Positions 16,737 through 24,816 of a stretch of DNA of 64,000 nt are shown one piece after another. Below the pieces are notes generated by a model. That model saw only the letters and a list, made by a program, of their open reading frames with translations, did no database searches and was not told the origin of the DNA. Source of the stretch: Streptomyces coeruleorubidus. Lineage in GTDB: Bacteria > Actinomycetota > Actinomycetes > Streptomycetales > Streptomycetaceae. Position numbers and translations under genes: made by a program. Location of the stretch: NCBI RefSeq assembly GCF_008705135.1, contig NZ_CP023694.1, positions 6,181,001 through 6,245,000 of the forward strand, written 5' to 3'. Every line of letters begins with the position of its first letter. Positions within the stretch are counted from its first letter, which is position 1.

Positions 16737-16999
16737 TCCGACGCACCGCCCTTCGCGGCAGAGCGGGAGCGCTGGTCACGCTGCCACAGCTTGTAGGCGA
16801 TCATCGTCAGCACGGTGGAGATCAGGACCCACGCCATCTGGTACCAGTAGAAGAACGGGATCCCGATGAAGGCCGGGTCGGTCTTGGCGTACGAGCCGAC
16901 CCACAACATGGCCACGAAGGGCGCTATGAGGCAGAGAGCGATGACGACGCGCATCGGCGTCACCGTCGCCCCTCTGCCGGCTTCTGGGGCTTGCGACAT
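16733..16999 (-). CDS. DUF3311 small membrane protein
   Basis: 88 residues with two membrane helices (VVIALCLIAPFVAMLWVGSY and YWYQMAWVLISTVLTMIAYKLW), matching DUF3311 proteins that precede SSS transporters in actinobacteria. It is probably an accessory subunit of the downstream symporter, with which it overlaps by 4 bp. An internal ATG (MRVVIALC) could be the true start. The 141-nt gap to dasR presumably holds the operon promoter. Confidence 0.75.
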   Translation of the reverse strand: MSQAPEAGRGATVTPMRVVIALCLIAPFVAMLWVGSYAKTDPAFIGIPFFYWYQMAWVLISTVLTMIAYKLWQRDQRSRSAAKGGASE

Positions 17000-17140
17000 C
17001 AGGCGGCTCCGTCCCCTCAGTGATCACCTGTGCAATGCGCAGGCAATCTAGGTCAGGGTGCGGCGGGAACGGAACCCCTCGTCCGCAATGCGGTACCCAA
17101 AAGAAACCGAGCTCAGCAGCGGTCGCTCCGCCCGTGCGTA

Positions 17141-17905
17141 CTAATCCTGAGGCCGCTTCAGACGCGCCACGAACTTGTACCGGTCCCCGCGGTACACCGA
17201 CCGCACCCACTCCACCGGTTGTCCCTCCCGGTCCAGTGAGTGACGGGAGAGCATCAGCATCGGCAGGCCGACGTCCGTGCCGAGCAGGCCGGCCTCGCGC
17301 GGGGTGGCCAGCGAGGTCTCGATGGTCTCCTCGGCCTCCGCGAGATGGACGTCGTAGACCTCGGCGAGCGCGGTGTACAGGGACGTGTACTTCACCAGGG
17401 ACCGGCGCAGGGCCGGGAAGCGCTTCGCGCTGAGGTGGGTGGTCTCGATGGCCATCGGCTCGCCGTTGGCCATGCGCAGCCGCTCGATGCGCAGCACCCG
17501 CCCGCCGGTCGTGATGTCGAGCAGCCCGGCGAGGCGGTCGTCGGCGGTGATGTAGCCGATGTCCAGGAGCTGCGAGGTGGGTTCGAGACCCTGGGCGCGC
17601 ATGTCCTCGGTGTACGAGGTCAGTTGCAGCGCCTGCGAGACCTTCGGTTTGGCGACGAACGTGCCCTTGCCCTGGATGCGCTCCAGCCGGCCCTCGACGA
17701 CCAGCTCCTGGAGCGCCTGGCGCACGGTCGTGCGCGAGGTGTCGAACTCCGCCGCCAGTGTGCGCTCGGGCGGGACCGGGGTGCCGGGCGCCTGGGTCTC
17801 GGTCATGTCGAGCAGGTGCTTCTTCAGGCGGTAGTACTTGGGCACGCGTGCGGTACGGACGGGTGCCCCGCTCTCGTGCTCCGCACTGCTGATGTCGGTG
17901 CTCAT
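17141..17905 (-). CDS. dasR: GntR/HutC-family global regulator DasR
   Basis: DasR is the GlcNAc-6-P/GlcN-6-P-responsive regulator of chitin and aminosugar use, development and antibiotics. The winged HTH (ERTLAAEFDTSRTTVRQALQ, ERIQGKGTFVAKP) is followed by a UTRA effector domain (LRIERLRMANGEPMAIETTH to SVYRGDRYKFVARLKRPQ). The start at 17905 gives 254 aa, the length of S. coelicolor DasR, and the sequence is nearly identical to what I recall. The gene is divergent from dasA, and DasR sites (dre) lie in the shared intergenic region, indicating autoregulation and control of the transporter. Confidence 0.97.
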   Translation of the reverse strand: MSTDISSAEHESGAPVRTARVPKYYRLKKHLLDMTETQAPGTPVPPERTLAAEFDTSRTTVRQALQELVVEGRLERIQGKGTFVAKPKVSQALQLTSYTEDMRAQGLEPTSQLLDIGYITADDRLAGLLDITTGGRVLRIERLRMANGEPMAIETTHLSAKRFPALRRSLVKYTSLYTALAEVYDVHLAEAEETIETSLATPREAGLLGTDVGLPMLMLSRHSLDREGQPVEWVRSVYRGDRYKFVARLKRPQD

Positions 17906-17964
17906 GCTCCGCCTTCCCGGCTCCTCTGCCGACACGATCCCACTTGTATACCGTCGGCGCTGCT

Positions 17965-17980
17965 TTTGGTCTAGTCCACA
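17965..17980. promoter_or_regulatory. DasR-binding site (dre) upstream of dasR
   Basis: TTTGGTCTAGTCCACA matches the dre consensus ACTGGTCTAGACCAGT in its central GGTCTAG-CC core. A second, weaker match AGTGGTCTACCTGGAG lies at 17987-18002. Both are 60-100 bp upstream of dasR. Confidence 0.75.
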
Positions 17981-18100
17981 ACTCCAAGTGGTCTACCTGG
18001 AGTATGCCGTGCCCGGCTGGGTTTTCGCCGGGTTCTTACTTAAAGGTTCCTGCATATGTAGGTCGCATAACGGCTGGTCAGAGCTCATTCCGGACCCTTG

Positions 18101-18148
18101 ACAGGTCTACAGGTCTGGTCCAAGCTCCCCCTACTGGTCTACACCATT
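18101..18148. promoter_or_regulatory. DasR-binding sites (dre) upstream of dasA
   Basis: ACTGGTCTACACCATT (18133-18148) matches the consensus at 14 of 16 positions. A partial site ACAGGTCTACAGGTCT starts at 18101, and further GGTC half-sites lie around 18116 and 18149. This cluster lies about 70-115 bp before the dasA start and should repress dasABC when aminosugar phosphates are absent. Confidence 0.8.
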
Positions 18149-18218
18149 GGTCCAGGGTCCTGGCCCCACGTTCACCGCGGGGAGCAGGGGGGTCGGTGGC
18201 ATCCCTGAGGAGGGTGGC

Positions 18219-19502
18219 GTGAAGCGCAAGCTGATATCCGCGATCGGTATCGCGGGCATGGTGGTCTCCATCGCGGCGTGCGGGGGAGAGGGTGGCAGCG
18301 GGGGTTCGGACAAGGGCGCGGACGCCAAGGAGCTGACCGTCTGGCTCACCGTCGACGCCCAGAACAACTGGCCGGAGCTGGTGAAGGCCGCCGACGCGGC
18401 GGTGAAGAAGAAGCACCCTGGTCTCAAGATCAACCACGAGTACTACGGCTGGCCCGACAAGAACGCCAAGCTCGACGCCGTCCTCGCCACCGACAAGGTC
18501 CCCGACGTGGTCGAGATGGGCAACACCGAGATGCTCGGCTACATGGTCAAGGGCGCCTTCGCCCCCCTCGACCCCGCCGAGTTCGACACCTCGGACGCCT
18601 GGCTGGACGGCCTCAAGGCCTCGGTGACCTACGACGGCAAGACCTACGGCGTCCCGTACTACGCCGGCGGCCGCGTCGCCAACTGGCGGGGGGACGTGGC
18701 GGCCTCGGTCGGGGTGAAGACGCCGCCGAAGACGTACAAGGAGCTCACCGCCGCTCTGGACAAGATCCAGAAGAAGCAGGGCGGCAAGTTCAGCGCCTGG
18801 TACCAGCCGACCCGCGACTGGTACGCGGCCATGTCCTTCGTCTACGACGCCGGCGGCGCCATCGCCACCGAGTCGGGCGGCCAGTGGAAGGCCTCCCTCT
18901 CCTCGCCCGAGTCCCTCAAGGGCCTGAAGGAGTTCAAGAACGTCGTCGACGACTACATGCACGGCGACAAGACCAAGGACGAGTCCGACCGCTACATCGT
19001 CTACGGCCAGGGCAAGTCCGCCATGATCTTCGCCGCCGCGTGGGAGGGCGCGACCGCCGAGGACCCGAAGAACGACAAGTCCGGCAAGCTCAAGGGCAAT
19101 CTTGAGAACTTCGTGATGCCCGGCCCGTCCGGCAAGAACATGCCCGTCTTCCTGGGCGGCTCCGACCTCGCCGTGCCGGTGAAGTCCGACGCGCAGGCCC
19201 TGGCCGCCGAGTGGATCAACGCGTTCACCGGCTCCTCCGGCCAGAAGGGCCTGATGGCCAAGGGCAACCTGCCCAACAACAAGACCGACCTCGCGACGCT
19301 GAAGAACGACCCGAAGACGGCGGTCCCCGCCACCGCGGCCGAGTCCAACTGGTTCGTCCCGATGGCCCCCGGCTGGGGCCAGGTCGAGAAGGCGCAGATC
19401 CTCCAGACCATGCTCCAGAGCATCGGCACCGGCAAGAAGTCGGTCGAGGCCGCCGCCAAGGAGGCGGACGCCGCGATCGACAAGGTCATCAACACGAAGT
19501 GA
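18219..19502 (+). CDS. dasA: Chitobiose-binding lipoprotein of the Das ABC transporter
   Basis: DasA is the extracellular solute-binding protein for N,N'-diacetylchitobiose. The N-terminus is a lipoprotein signal (KRKLISAIGIAGMVVSIAAC, lipobox IAAC) followed by a Gly/Ser linker and a family 1 solute-binding fold (TVWLTVDAQNNWPELV, VPDVVEMGNTEML). The GTG start has TGAGGAGGG upstream; the protein is 427 aa. A GC hairpin (19510-19536) separates it from dasB and may keep dasA mRNA more abundant than the permease mRNA. No ATPase gene is present; in Streptomyces the shared ATPase MsiK serves this system. Confidence 0.93.
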   Translation: MKRKLISAIGIAGMVVSIAACGGEGGSGGSDKGADAKELTVWLTVDAQNNWPELVKAADAAVKKKHPGLKINHEYYGWPDKNAKLDAVLATDKVPDVVEMGNTEMLGYMVKGAFAPLDPAEFDTSDAWLDGLKASVTYDGKTYGVPYYAGGRVANWRGDVAASVGVKTPPKTYKELTAALDKIQKKQGGKFSAWYQPTRDWYAAMSFVYDAGGAIATESGGQWKASLSSPESLKGLKEFKNVVDDYMHGDKTKDESDRYIVYGQGKSAMIFAAAWEGATAEDPKNDKSGKLKGNLENFVMPGPSGKNMPVFLGGSDLAVPVKSDAQALAAEWINAFTGSSGQKGLMAKGNLPNNKTDLATLKNDPKTAVPATAAESNWFVPMAPGWGQVEKAQILQTMLQSIGTGKKSVEAAAKEADAAIDKVINTK

Positions 19503-19509
19503 TCTTCGC

Positions 19510-19536
19510 GCGGGGCTCCCGGCCGGGGAGCCCCGC
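19510..19536 (+). terminator. Hairpin between dasA and dasB
   Basis: GCGGGGCTCC and GGAGCCCCGC form a 10-bp stem just after the dasA stop. Such hairpins between a binding-protein gene and its permease genes usually attenuate read-through and protect the upstream mRNA. Confidence 0.65.
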
Positions 19537-19573
19537 CGTCGTCCAGACCTGAGGGACCGCCGAGGAGCGCGCG

Positions 19574-20560
19574 ATGAGTGCCGCAGACACCACCACCCCC
19601 GTCAAGGTGCCGCCACCGCGGCAGGCACCGCCACCTCCCGCCGCTGAGCGGCCACGGGCGAACCGGCCGTCGGGCGGGACCGCGGTCCCCTGGCTGCTGC
19701 TCGCGCCCTGCCTGCTGATCCTCGCCCTGGTCATGGGCTATCCGCTGGCCCGTCTGGTCACCCTGTCCTTCCAGAAGTTCGGGCAGTCCCAGCTGTGGGG
19801 CTTCCAGCCGGCCGAGTCGGTCGGATTCGGCAACTTCGCGAAGGTGCTGGGCGACGGCGAGTTCTGGACCGTCGTCGTGCGCACGATCGTCTTCGCCGCC
19901 GGGGCCGTCGTCTTCACGATGGTGATCGGCATGGCGATCGCCCTGCTGCTCCAGCGGGTCTCCGGCTGGCTGAAGGTGCTCATCACCATCGTGCTGGTGG
20001 CCAGCTGGGGCATGCCCGTCATCGTGGCCACCACGGTCTTCAAGTGGCTCTTCGACTCGGACTACGGCGTCTTCAACGCGCTGCTCAGCAAGCTGCCCGG
20101 CGTCGAGATGATCGGCCACAACTGGTTCGCCAGCGGGCCCGAGGGCCTCGCCGTGATCATGCTACTGGTGGTGTGGGGAGCCGTGCCGTTCGTCGTCATC
20201 ACGCTCAGCGCGGGTCTCACCCAGGTGCCGAAGGAGCTGGAGGAGGCGGCCCGCCTGGACGGCGCCGGCGCCTGGGGCGTCTTCCGCTACGTCACCCTGC
20301 CCGTCCTCAAGCCGATCATCGTGATGCTCACGACCCTGTCGGTCATCTGGGACATGGGCGTCTTCCCCCAGGTGTTCGTCATGCGCAACGGCCACCCCGA
20401 GCCGGAGTTCCAGGTCCTCAACACCTACTCCTACGACCGGGCGTTCGTCGTCAACGACTACGCCCAGGGCTCGGCCATCGCACTGGTCACCGTCCTGCTG
20501 CTGCTCGGCGTGGTCGCCGTCTACATGCGGCAGATGCTGAAGATCGGAGAGGTCGAATGA
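19574..20560 (+). CDS. dasB: Das transporter permease DasB
   Basis: A MalF-type inner-membrane permease of the chitobiose ABC importer. A Pro-rich cytoplasmic N-terminus of about 40 residues precedes six membrane helices. The ATPase-contact EAA loop is visible as LEEAARLDGAGAWGVFRYVT. The protein is 328 aa. Its stop overlaps the dasC start (ATGA). Confidence 0.92.
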   Translation: MSAADTTTPVKVPPPRQAPPPPAAERPRANRPSGGTAVPWLLLAPCLLILALVMGYPLARLVTLSFQKFGQSQLWGFQPAESVGFGNFAKVLGDGEFWTVVVRTIVFAAGAVVFTMVIGMAIALLLQRVSGWLKVLITIVLVASWGMPVIVATTVFKWLFDSDYGVFNALLSKLPGVEMIGHNWFASGPEGLAVIMLLVVWGAVPFVVITLSAGLTQVPKELEEAARLDGAGAWGVFRYVTLPVLKPIIVMLTTLSVIWDMGVFPQVFVMRNGHPEPEFQVLNTYSYDRAFVVNDYAQGSAIALVTVLLLLGVVAVYMRQMLKIGEVE

Positions 20561-21396
20561 GCAGTACGCTGACCGGCCGCCGGGCGCCGAAGCTCTGGTG
20601 GAACGTCCTCGGCCTCCTGGTCTTCGTCACCGCGGGCTTCCCGCTCTACTGGATGCTCAACACGGCGTTCAAGCCCGCCAGGGACGCCATCGACCCGGAC
20701 CCGAGCCTGCTGCCGACCGGTATCACCTTCGCCAACTTCGGCCGGGCGCTGGACATCGCCGACTTCTGGCGCCCGGTGGGCCGCAGCATGGTGGTGTCGC
20801 TGGCCGTGGTCGTCATCGGCATGGCCGTGGGGCTGCTGGCCGCGCTCGCCATCTCGCGCTTCGCCTTCCGGGGGCGCAAGATCGTGATCGTGGGCATCCT
20901 CGCCGTCCAGATGGTCCCGCTGGTCGCCATGATCATCCCGGTGTTCCTGCTGCTCAACGACCTGGGCCAGTACGACCGGCTGACCGGCCTCATCATCACG
21001 TACCTGACCTTCATCCTCCCGTTCACCGTGTGGACGCTGCGGGGCTTCATCGTCAACATCCCCAAGGAGCTGGAGGAGGCGGCCATGGTCGACGGCTGCT
21101 CCCGCACGGGCGCCTTCCTCCGGGTCGTCTTCCCGCTCCTGGCCCCCGGCATGGTCGCCACCTCGGTCTACGGCTTCATCCAGGCCTGGAACGAGTACCT
21201 GTACGCCCTGATGCTGCTCAGCCAGAAGAACCAGACGGCGACCGTCTGGCTCGGCAACTTCACCACGAAGCACGGCACCGAATACGCCCCGATGATGGCC
21301 GGCGCCACGATGATGGCCGTGCCGATCGTCGCCCTCTTCCTCCTCGTCCAGCGCAAGATGGCCGCGGGCCTGACCGCGGGCGCCGTGAAGGGATGA
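20557..21396 (+). CDS. dasC: Das transporter permease DasC
   Basis: A MalG-type permease that pairs with DasB. It has six membrane helices in 279 residues and an EAA loop, LEEAAMVDGCSRTGAFLRVV. ATG overlaps the dasB stop, and dasD follows after only 9 nt, so dasB-dasC-dasD are one unit downstream of dasA. Confidence 0.92.
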   Translation: MSSTLTGRRAPKLWWNVLGLLVFVTAGFPLYWMLNTAFKPARDAIDPDPSLLPTGITFANFGRALDIADFWRPVGRSMVVSLAVVVIGMAVGLLAALAISRFAFRGRKIVIVGILAVQMVPLVAMIIPVFLLLNDLGQYDRLTGLIITYLTFILPFTVWTLRGFIVNIPKELEEAAMVDGCSRTGAFLRVVFPLLAPGMVATSVYGFIQAWNEYLYALMLLSQKNQTATVWLGNFTTKHGTEYAPMMAGATMMAVPIVALFLLVQRKMAAGLTAGAVKG

Positions 21397-21405
21397 CCCC
21401 GCCCC

Positions 21406-22941
21406 ATGACGACACTCGCCAGCGGTACCGACACGCTCACCCGTGACGCCCTGACGGTTCTCCAGCCCGGCTTCACCGGAACCACCGCCCCCGACTGGCT
21501 GCTGCGCCGGCTCGGCGAGGGCCTCGCCTCCGTCGGCCTGTTCGGCCGCAACATCGCCTCGCCCGGCCAACTGGCCGCGCTGACCGCGCAGCTGCGGGCC
21601 GAGCGCGACGACGTCCTGGTCGCGATCGACGAGGAGGGTGGTGACGTGACGCGCCTGGAGGTGCGGACCGGCTCCTCCTTCCCGGGCAACCACGCGCTCG
21701 GCGCGGTGGACGACGTGGAGCTGACGCGAGAGGTCGCCCACGAACTGGGCCGCCGTCTCGCGGCATGCGGCGTGAACCTCAACTGGGCCCCGTCCGCCGA
21801 CGTGAACTCCAACCCGCGCAACCCGGTGATCGGTGTCCGCTCCTTCGGCGCCGACACCGAACTGGCCGCCCGGCACACCGCTGCCTATGTGACGGGCCTC
21901 CAGTCCGCCGGAGTCGCCGCCTGCACCAAGCACTTCCCCGGCCACGGCGACACGGCCGTCGACTCCCACCACGCCCTGCCGCGCATCGACGTCCCCGCGG
22001 ACGTGCTGACCGACCGCGAGCTGACCCCGTTCCGCGCGGCCATCGCCGCCGGCAGCCGGGCCGTGATGAGCGCCCACATCCTGGTCCCGGCCCTGGACCC
22101 CGACCGTCCGGCCACCCTCTCCCGCCGCATCCTGACCGGCCTGCTGCGCGGCGAACTCGGCTACGACGGCCTCATCGTCACCGACGGCATGGAGATGCGG
22201 GCCATCGCGGGCACCTACGGCATCGAACGCGGCAGCGTCCTCGCCGTCGCCGCCGGTGCCGACGCGATCTGCGTGGGCGGCGGCCTGGCCGACGACGCGA
22301 CCGTACGGCGCCTGCGGGACGCTCTGGTCGCGGCGGTCCGCGCGGGTGAACTGCCGGAGGAACGCCTGGCCGAGGCCGCGGACCGGGTCCGGGCACTGGC
22401 CCGCTGGGCGAGCACGGAGGGCCGCGCACCCGAGGACACTCACGGCAGCGAGATCGGCCTGCACGCCGCCCGCCGCGCCCTCACGGTCACCACCGCCCCG
22501 GGCCTCGGGACCCCGGAAACCTTCAAGCCCCTCACCGAACCGCCCTACGTCGCCGCCCTCACCCCCGTCGCCAACATCGCGGTGGGCGATGAGACCCCCT
22601 GGGGCGTTGCGGCCGAACTCGTCCACCTCCTGCCGGGCACGGTGACGGGCAGCTTCTCGGCGGCGGAAGGCAAGGAGAGCGAAGCCGGTGCCGGTGAGAG
22701 TGCCGGACGGGCGGCCCTTCAGGCAGCCGGTGCGCGCCGCATCGTCGCAGTCGTCCGCGACGAACACCGCCACCCCTGGATGGCCTCGGCCCTCGACACC
22801 CTCCTGGCCGCCCGCCCCGACACCATCGTGGTCGAAATGGGCGTCCCGCAGGCCGCACCCCGCGGCGCCCTGCACATCGCCACCCACGGTGCGGCCCGCG
22901 TCTGCGGCCGGGCGGCGGCCGAGGTGATCACCGGGTTGTAA
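21406..22941 (+). CDS. dasD: Family 3 beta-N-acetylglucosaminidase DasD
   Basis: This GH3 enzyme of 511 residues is expected to hydrolyse imported chitobiose to GlcNAc. The NagZ-type signature KHFPGHGDTAVDSHHALP is present, with the His/Asp pair used as general acid-base in NagZ-like enzymes; the nucleophile Asp is in IVTDGMEM. No signal peptide is seen, so it should act in the cytoplasm, matching its position directly after the importer genes. The last 150 residues are a less conserved C-terminal domain. Confidence 0.9.
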   Translation: MTTLASGTDTLTRDALTVLQPGFTGTTAPDWLLRRLGEGLASVGLFGRNIASPGQLAALTAQLRAERDDVLVAIDEEGGDVTRLEVRTGSSFPGNHALGAVDDVELTREVAHELGRRLAACGVNLNWAPSADVNSNPRNPVIGVRSFGADTELAARHTAAYVTGLQSAGVAACTKHFPGHGDTAVDSHHALPRIDVPADVLTDRELTPFRAAIAAGSRAVMSAHILVPALDPDRPATLSRRILTGLLRGELGYDGLIVTDGMEMRAIAGTYGIERGSVLAVAAGADAICVGGGLADDATVRRLRDALVAAVRAGELPEERLAEAADRVRALARWASTEGRAPEDTHGSEIGLHAARRALTVTTAPGLGTPETFKPLTEPPYVAALTPVANIAVGDETPWGVAAELVHLLPGTVTGSFSAAEGKESEAGAGESAGRAALQAAGARRIVAVVRDEHRHPWMASALDTLLAARPDTIVVEMGVPQAAPRGALHIATHGAARVCGRAAAEVITGL

Positions 22942-22953
22942 GGCTACCTCAGA

Positions 22954-22973
22954 ATGTAGTACTTCTTATACAT
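22954..22973. promoter_or_regulatory. ATGTA-N10-TACAT inverted repeat over the start of the XRE gene
   Basis: ATGTA (22954-22958) and TACAT (22969-22973) form an inverted repeat whose right arm overlaps the start codon of the XRE-family regulator. No Shine-Dalgarno lies between, so a leaderless or short-leader, autoregulated transcript is likely. Confidence 0.45.
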
Positions 22974-23220
22974 GAGCGAGCAGGTGCACAACAGGTTGGC
23001 CATGGTGCGCGCCGAACGGAAGGTGTCGCGCCAGAGCCTGGCCGAGGCAGTGGGAGCCCACTACCAGACCATCGGCTACATCGAGCGAGGGCAGTACAAC
23101 CCGAGCCTCGACCTGGCGTTGAAGATCTCGAAGTTCTTCGATCTGCCGGTCGAGGCCCTGTTCTCACTCGAACCGTTCCGGCCGCTCACGGACAAGGTCT
23201 ACGGGAGGAACCAGCCATGA
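22972..23220 (+). CDS. Small XRE-family transcriptional regulator
   Basis: 82 residues forming essentially one HTH_3 domain (LAEAVGAHYQTIGYIERGQY). It resembles the YozG-like regulators encoded with small membrane proteins. The stop overlaps the start of the next gene (ATGA), so regulator and membrane protein are co-translated. The inverted repeat over its start suggests autoregulation. Although it follows dasD by 30 nt, a connection to aminosugar metabolism is not evident. Confidence 0.8.
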   Translation: MSEQVHNRLAMVRAERKVSRQSLAEAVGAHYQTIGYIERGQYNPSLDLALKISKFFDLPVEALFSLEPFRPLTDKVYGRNQP

Positions 23221-23765
23221 CGACGACACGCCTGACCCGCTACGACCGGAGCATGCTGCGGCTGATGAACGACCGCCGCTGTCAGGCCTGGTACGCCACG
23301 GCGGCACGCCGGCGTCTGGCCGTCGCCGCGCACATCACCCTCACCGTGGCCATCGGCGCACTGATGACCCACTTCTTCCTCGCCGAGGGCGAGCCGCTGT
23401 GGCCCGTCGCCGCGATGGCGGTGCTGCTGCTTCCCTGGATGGTCGCGACCGGGATCATCAACGGCGCCACCCGGGGCCTGCTGGAGCTGCGCGAACACGT
23501 ACTGGACGAGCGGCAGTCGGCCGAACGCAGCCGCGTCCTGGCCCGGGCCCACCGCATGACCACGCTGCTCCTGGCCGCGACGGCGGTCGCCCTGCTGATC
23601 ACAGGCGGTGTCGACGGCAACGCCCCGAAGGCCTACGCGGCCCCCCTCCTCATCGCCGTCCTCGTCGTCCACTGGGTCATGCCGCTGTGGGTGGCCGGCC
23701 TGCGGGCCGAGGACGAGCCGGCCGACGACGAGATGCTTGAAGCAGGGGCATCCCGTCGGGCCTGA
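23217..23765 (+). CDS. Small multispan membrane protein paired with the XRE regulator
   Basis: 182 residues with four predicted membrane helices (around LAVAAHITLTVAIGALMTHF, WPVAAMAVLLLPWMVATGII, TTLLLAATAVALLITGG and APLLIAVLVVHWVMPLWVAG). A long charged cytoplasmic loop (LELREHVLDERQSAERSR) sits between helices 2 and 3. No family is recognised with certainty. Similar two-gene XRE/membrane cassettes are common in Gram-positives; function is unknown. Confidence 0.72.
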   Translation: MTTTRLTRYDRSMLRLMNDRRCQAWYATAARRRLAVAAHITLTVAIGALMTHFFLAEGEPLWPVAAMAVLLLPWMVATGIINGATRGLLELREHVLDERQSAERSRVLARAHRMTTLLLAATAVALLITGGVDGNAPKAYAAPLLIAVLVVHWVMPLWVAGLRAEDEPADDEMLEAGASRRA

Positions 23766-23780
23766 TCCAAACGACAGGCC

Positions 23781-24566
23781 CTATATCCCCTGCCACTCCG
23801 GCTTGTTGGCGTAGGTGTACCGGAAGTAGTCCGCCAGCTTCAGCTTCGACGCGGCGGCCTCGTCGACCACGACGGTCGCATGCGGGTGGAGCTGGAGCGC
23901 GGACGCGGGGCACACCGCGGCGACCGGCCCCTCCACCGTCGCCGCGACCGCGTCCGCCTTGCCCTCCCCGGTGGCGAGCAGCACCAGGTGCCGGGCCTCC
24001 AGGATCGTGCCGATACCCTGCGTGATCACGTGGTGCGGCACCTGGTCGATGTCGCCGTCGAAGAAGCGCGCGTTGTCGATCCGGGTCTGCTCGGTCAGCG
24101 TCTTGATCCGCGTGCGTGACGCCAGCGACGAACACGGTTCGTTGAACCCTATGTGCCCGTCGGTTCCGATCCCGAGCAGCTGAAGGTCCACACTCCCGGC
24201 GTCCACGAGAGCCTGGTCGTACGCCTCGCAGGCCCCCTGCACATCCTCGGCCGCGCCGTCCGGCCCCATGAACTGGTCCATCCCGATCCCCAGCGGCTCC
24301 AGCACCTCACGCCGCAGCACCGAGCGGTACGACTCCGGATGGGCGGCAGGCAGCCCCACGTACTCGTCGAGCTGGGCTATCCGTGCTCGCGCGACCTCCA
24401 CGGCACCGGACCGCACCTTGGCCGCCAGCGCCTCGTACACGGGCAGCGGTGTCGAGCCGGTCGCCACGCCGAGCAGGGCGTCGGGCTTGCGCCGGAGCAG
24501 CTGAGCCATGGCCTCGGCGATGAGCTCGCCGCCCGCTTTGGCGTCCGGAACGATGACAACTTCCAC
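23781..24566 (-). CDS. nagB: Glucosamine-6-phosphate deaminase
   Basis: NagB converts GlcN-6-P to fructose-6-P and ammonia, the last aminosugar-specific step. Family motifs present are GVATGSTPLPVYEAL, AQLDEYVGL, LLGIGTDGHIGFNEP and TQGIGTILEARHLVLLATG; length 261 aa fits. A DasR site lies 58-74 bp upstream (24625-24640), so it belongs to the DasR regulon with dasABCD. It converges on the membrane-protein gene with 15 nt between stops. Confidence 0.95.
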   Translation of the reverse strand: MEVVIVPDAKAGGELIAEAMAQLLRRKPDALLGVATGSTPLPVYEALAAKVRSGAVEVARARIAQLDEYVGLPAAHPESYRSVLRREVLEPLGIGMDQFMGPDGAAEDVQGACEAYDQALVDAGSVDLQLLGIGTDGHIGFNEPCSSLASRTRIKTLTEQTRIDNARFFDGDIDQVPHHVITQGIGTILEARHLVLLATGEGKADAVAATVEGPVAAVCPASALQLHPHATVVVDEAAASKLKLADYFRYTYANKPEWQGI

Positions 24567-24624
24567 GCTGGGCCTGCCGATCTGGGTGGATGCTCAACTG
24601 GGACTGGACCCGGGAGAGAGGTCG

Positions 24625-24640
24625 TGTGGTTTAGACCAAT
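24625..24640. promoter_or_regulatory. DasR-binding site (dre) upstream of nagB
   Basis: TGTGGTTTAGACCAAT matches ACTGGTCTAGACCAGT at 12 of 16 positions and lies 58 bp from the nagB start on its promoter side. Confidence 0.75.
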
Positions 24641-24742
24641 CTAACAGAGCGGTGGCGTCGCTCCCAGGGTGAATGCCGCCGGTCCCGCAGGGGCGGCCTG
24701 CCGGTGTCGGCCGGGTCTCCGGCAGGCGAACAGCCCCGTTCG

Positions 24743-24804
24743 CTAGTGGTCGCTACAGAAATGACCGTACCGCAGTCCGCCGACATTTCTCTAGTGCCCG
24801 CTAT
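24743..24804. promoter_or_regulatory. Twin TAGTG-NN-CGCTA operator-like repeats before the TetR gene
   Basis: CTAGTGGTCGCTA (24743-24755) and CTAGTGCCCGCTA (24791-24803) are near-identical partial palindromes with starts 48 bp apart, immediately upstream of a TetR-family gene. They are good candidates for autoregulatory operators. Confidence 0.6.
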
Positions 24805-24816
24805 AAAATGCACTCC

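Noticed and set aside
14634..16796. 720-codon antisense frame over the GNAT and symporter genes
   Set aside because: Shadow of the minus-strand genes; translation is charged low-complexity sequence.
20521..22887. Long antisense frame over dasC and dasD
   Set aside because: The composition is His/Gly/Arg-rich and without domain features, while the plus-strand genes carry full permease and GH3 motifs.
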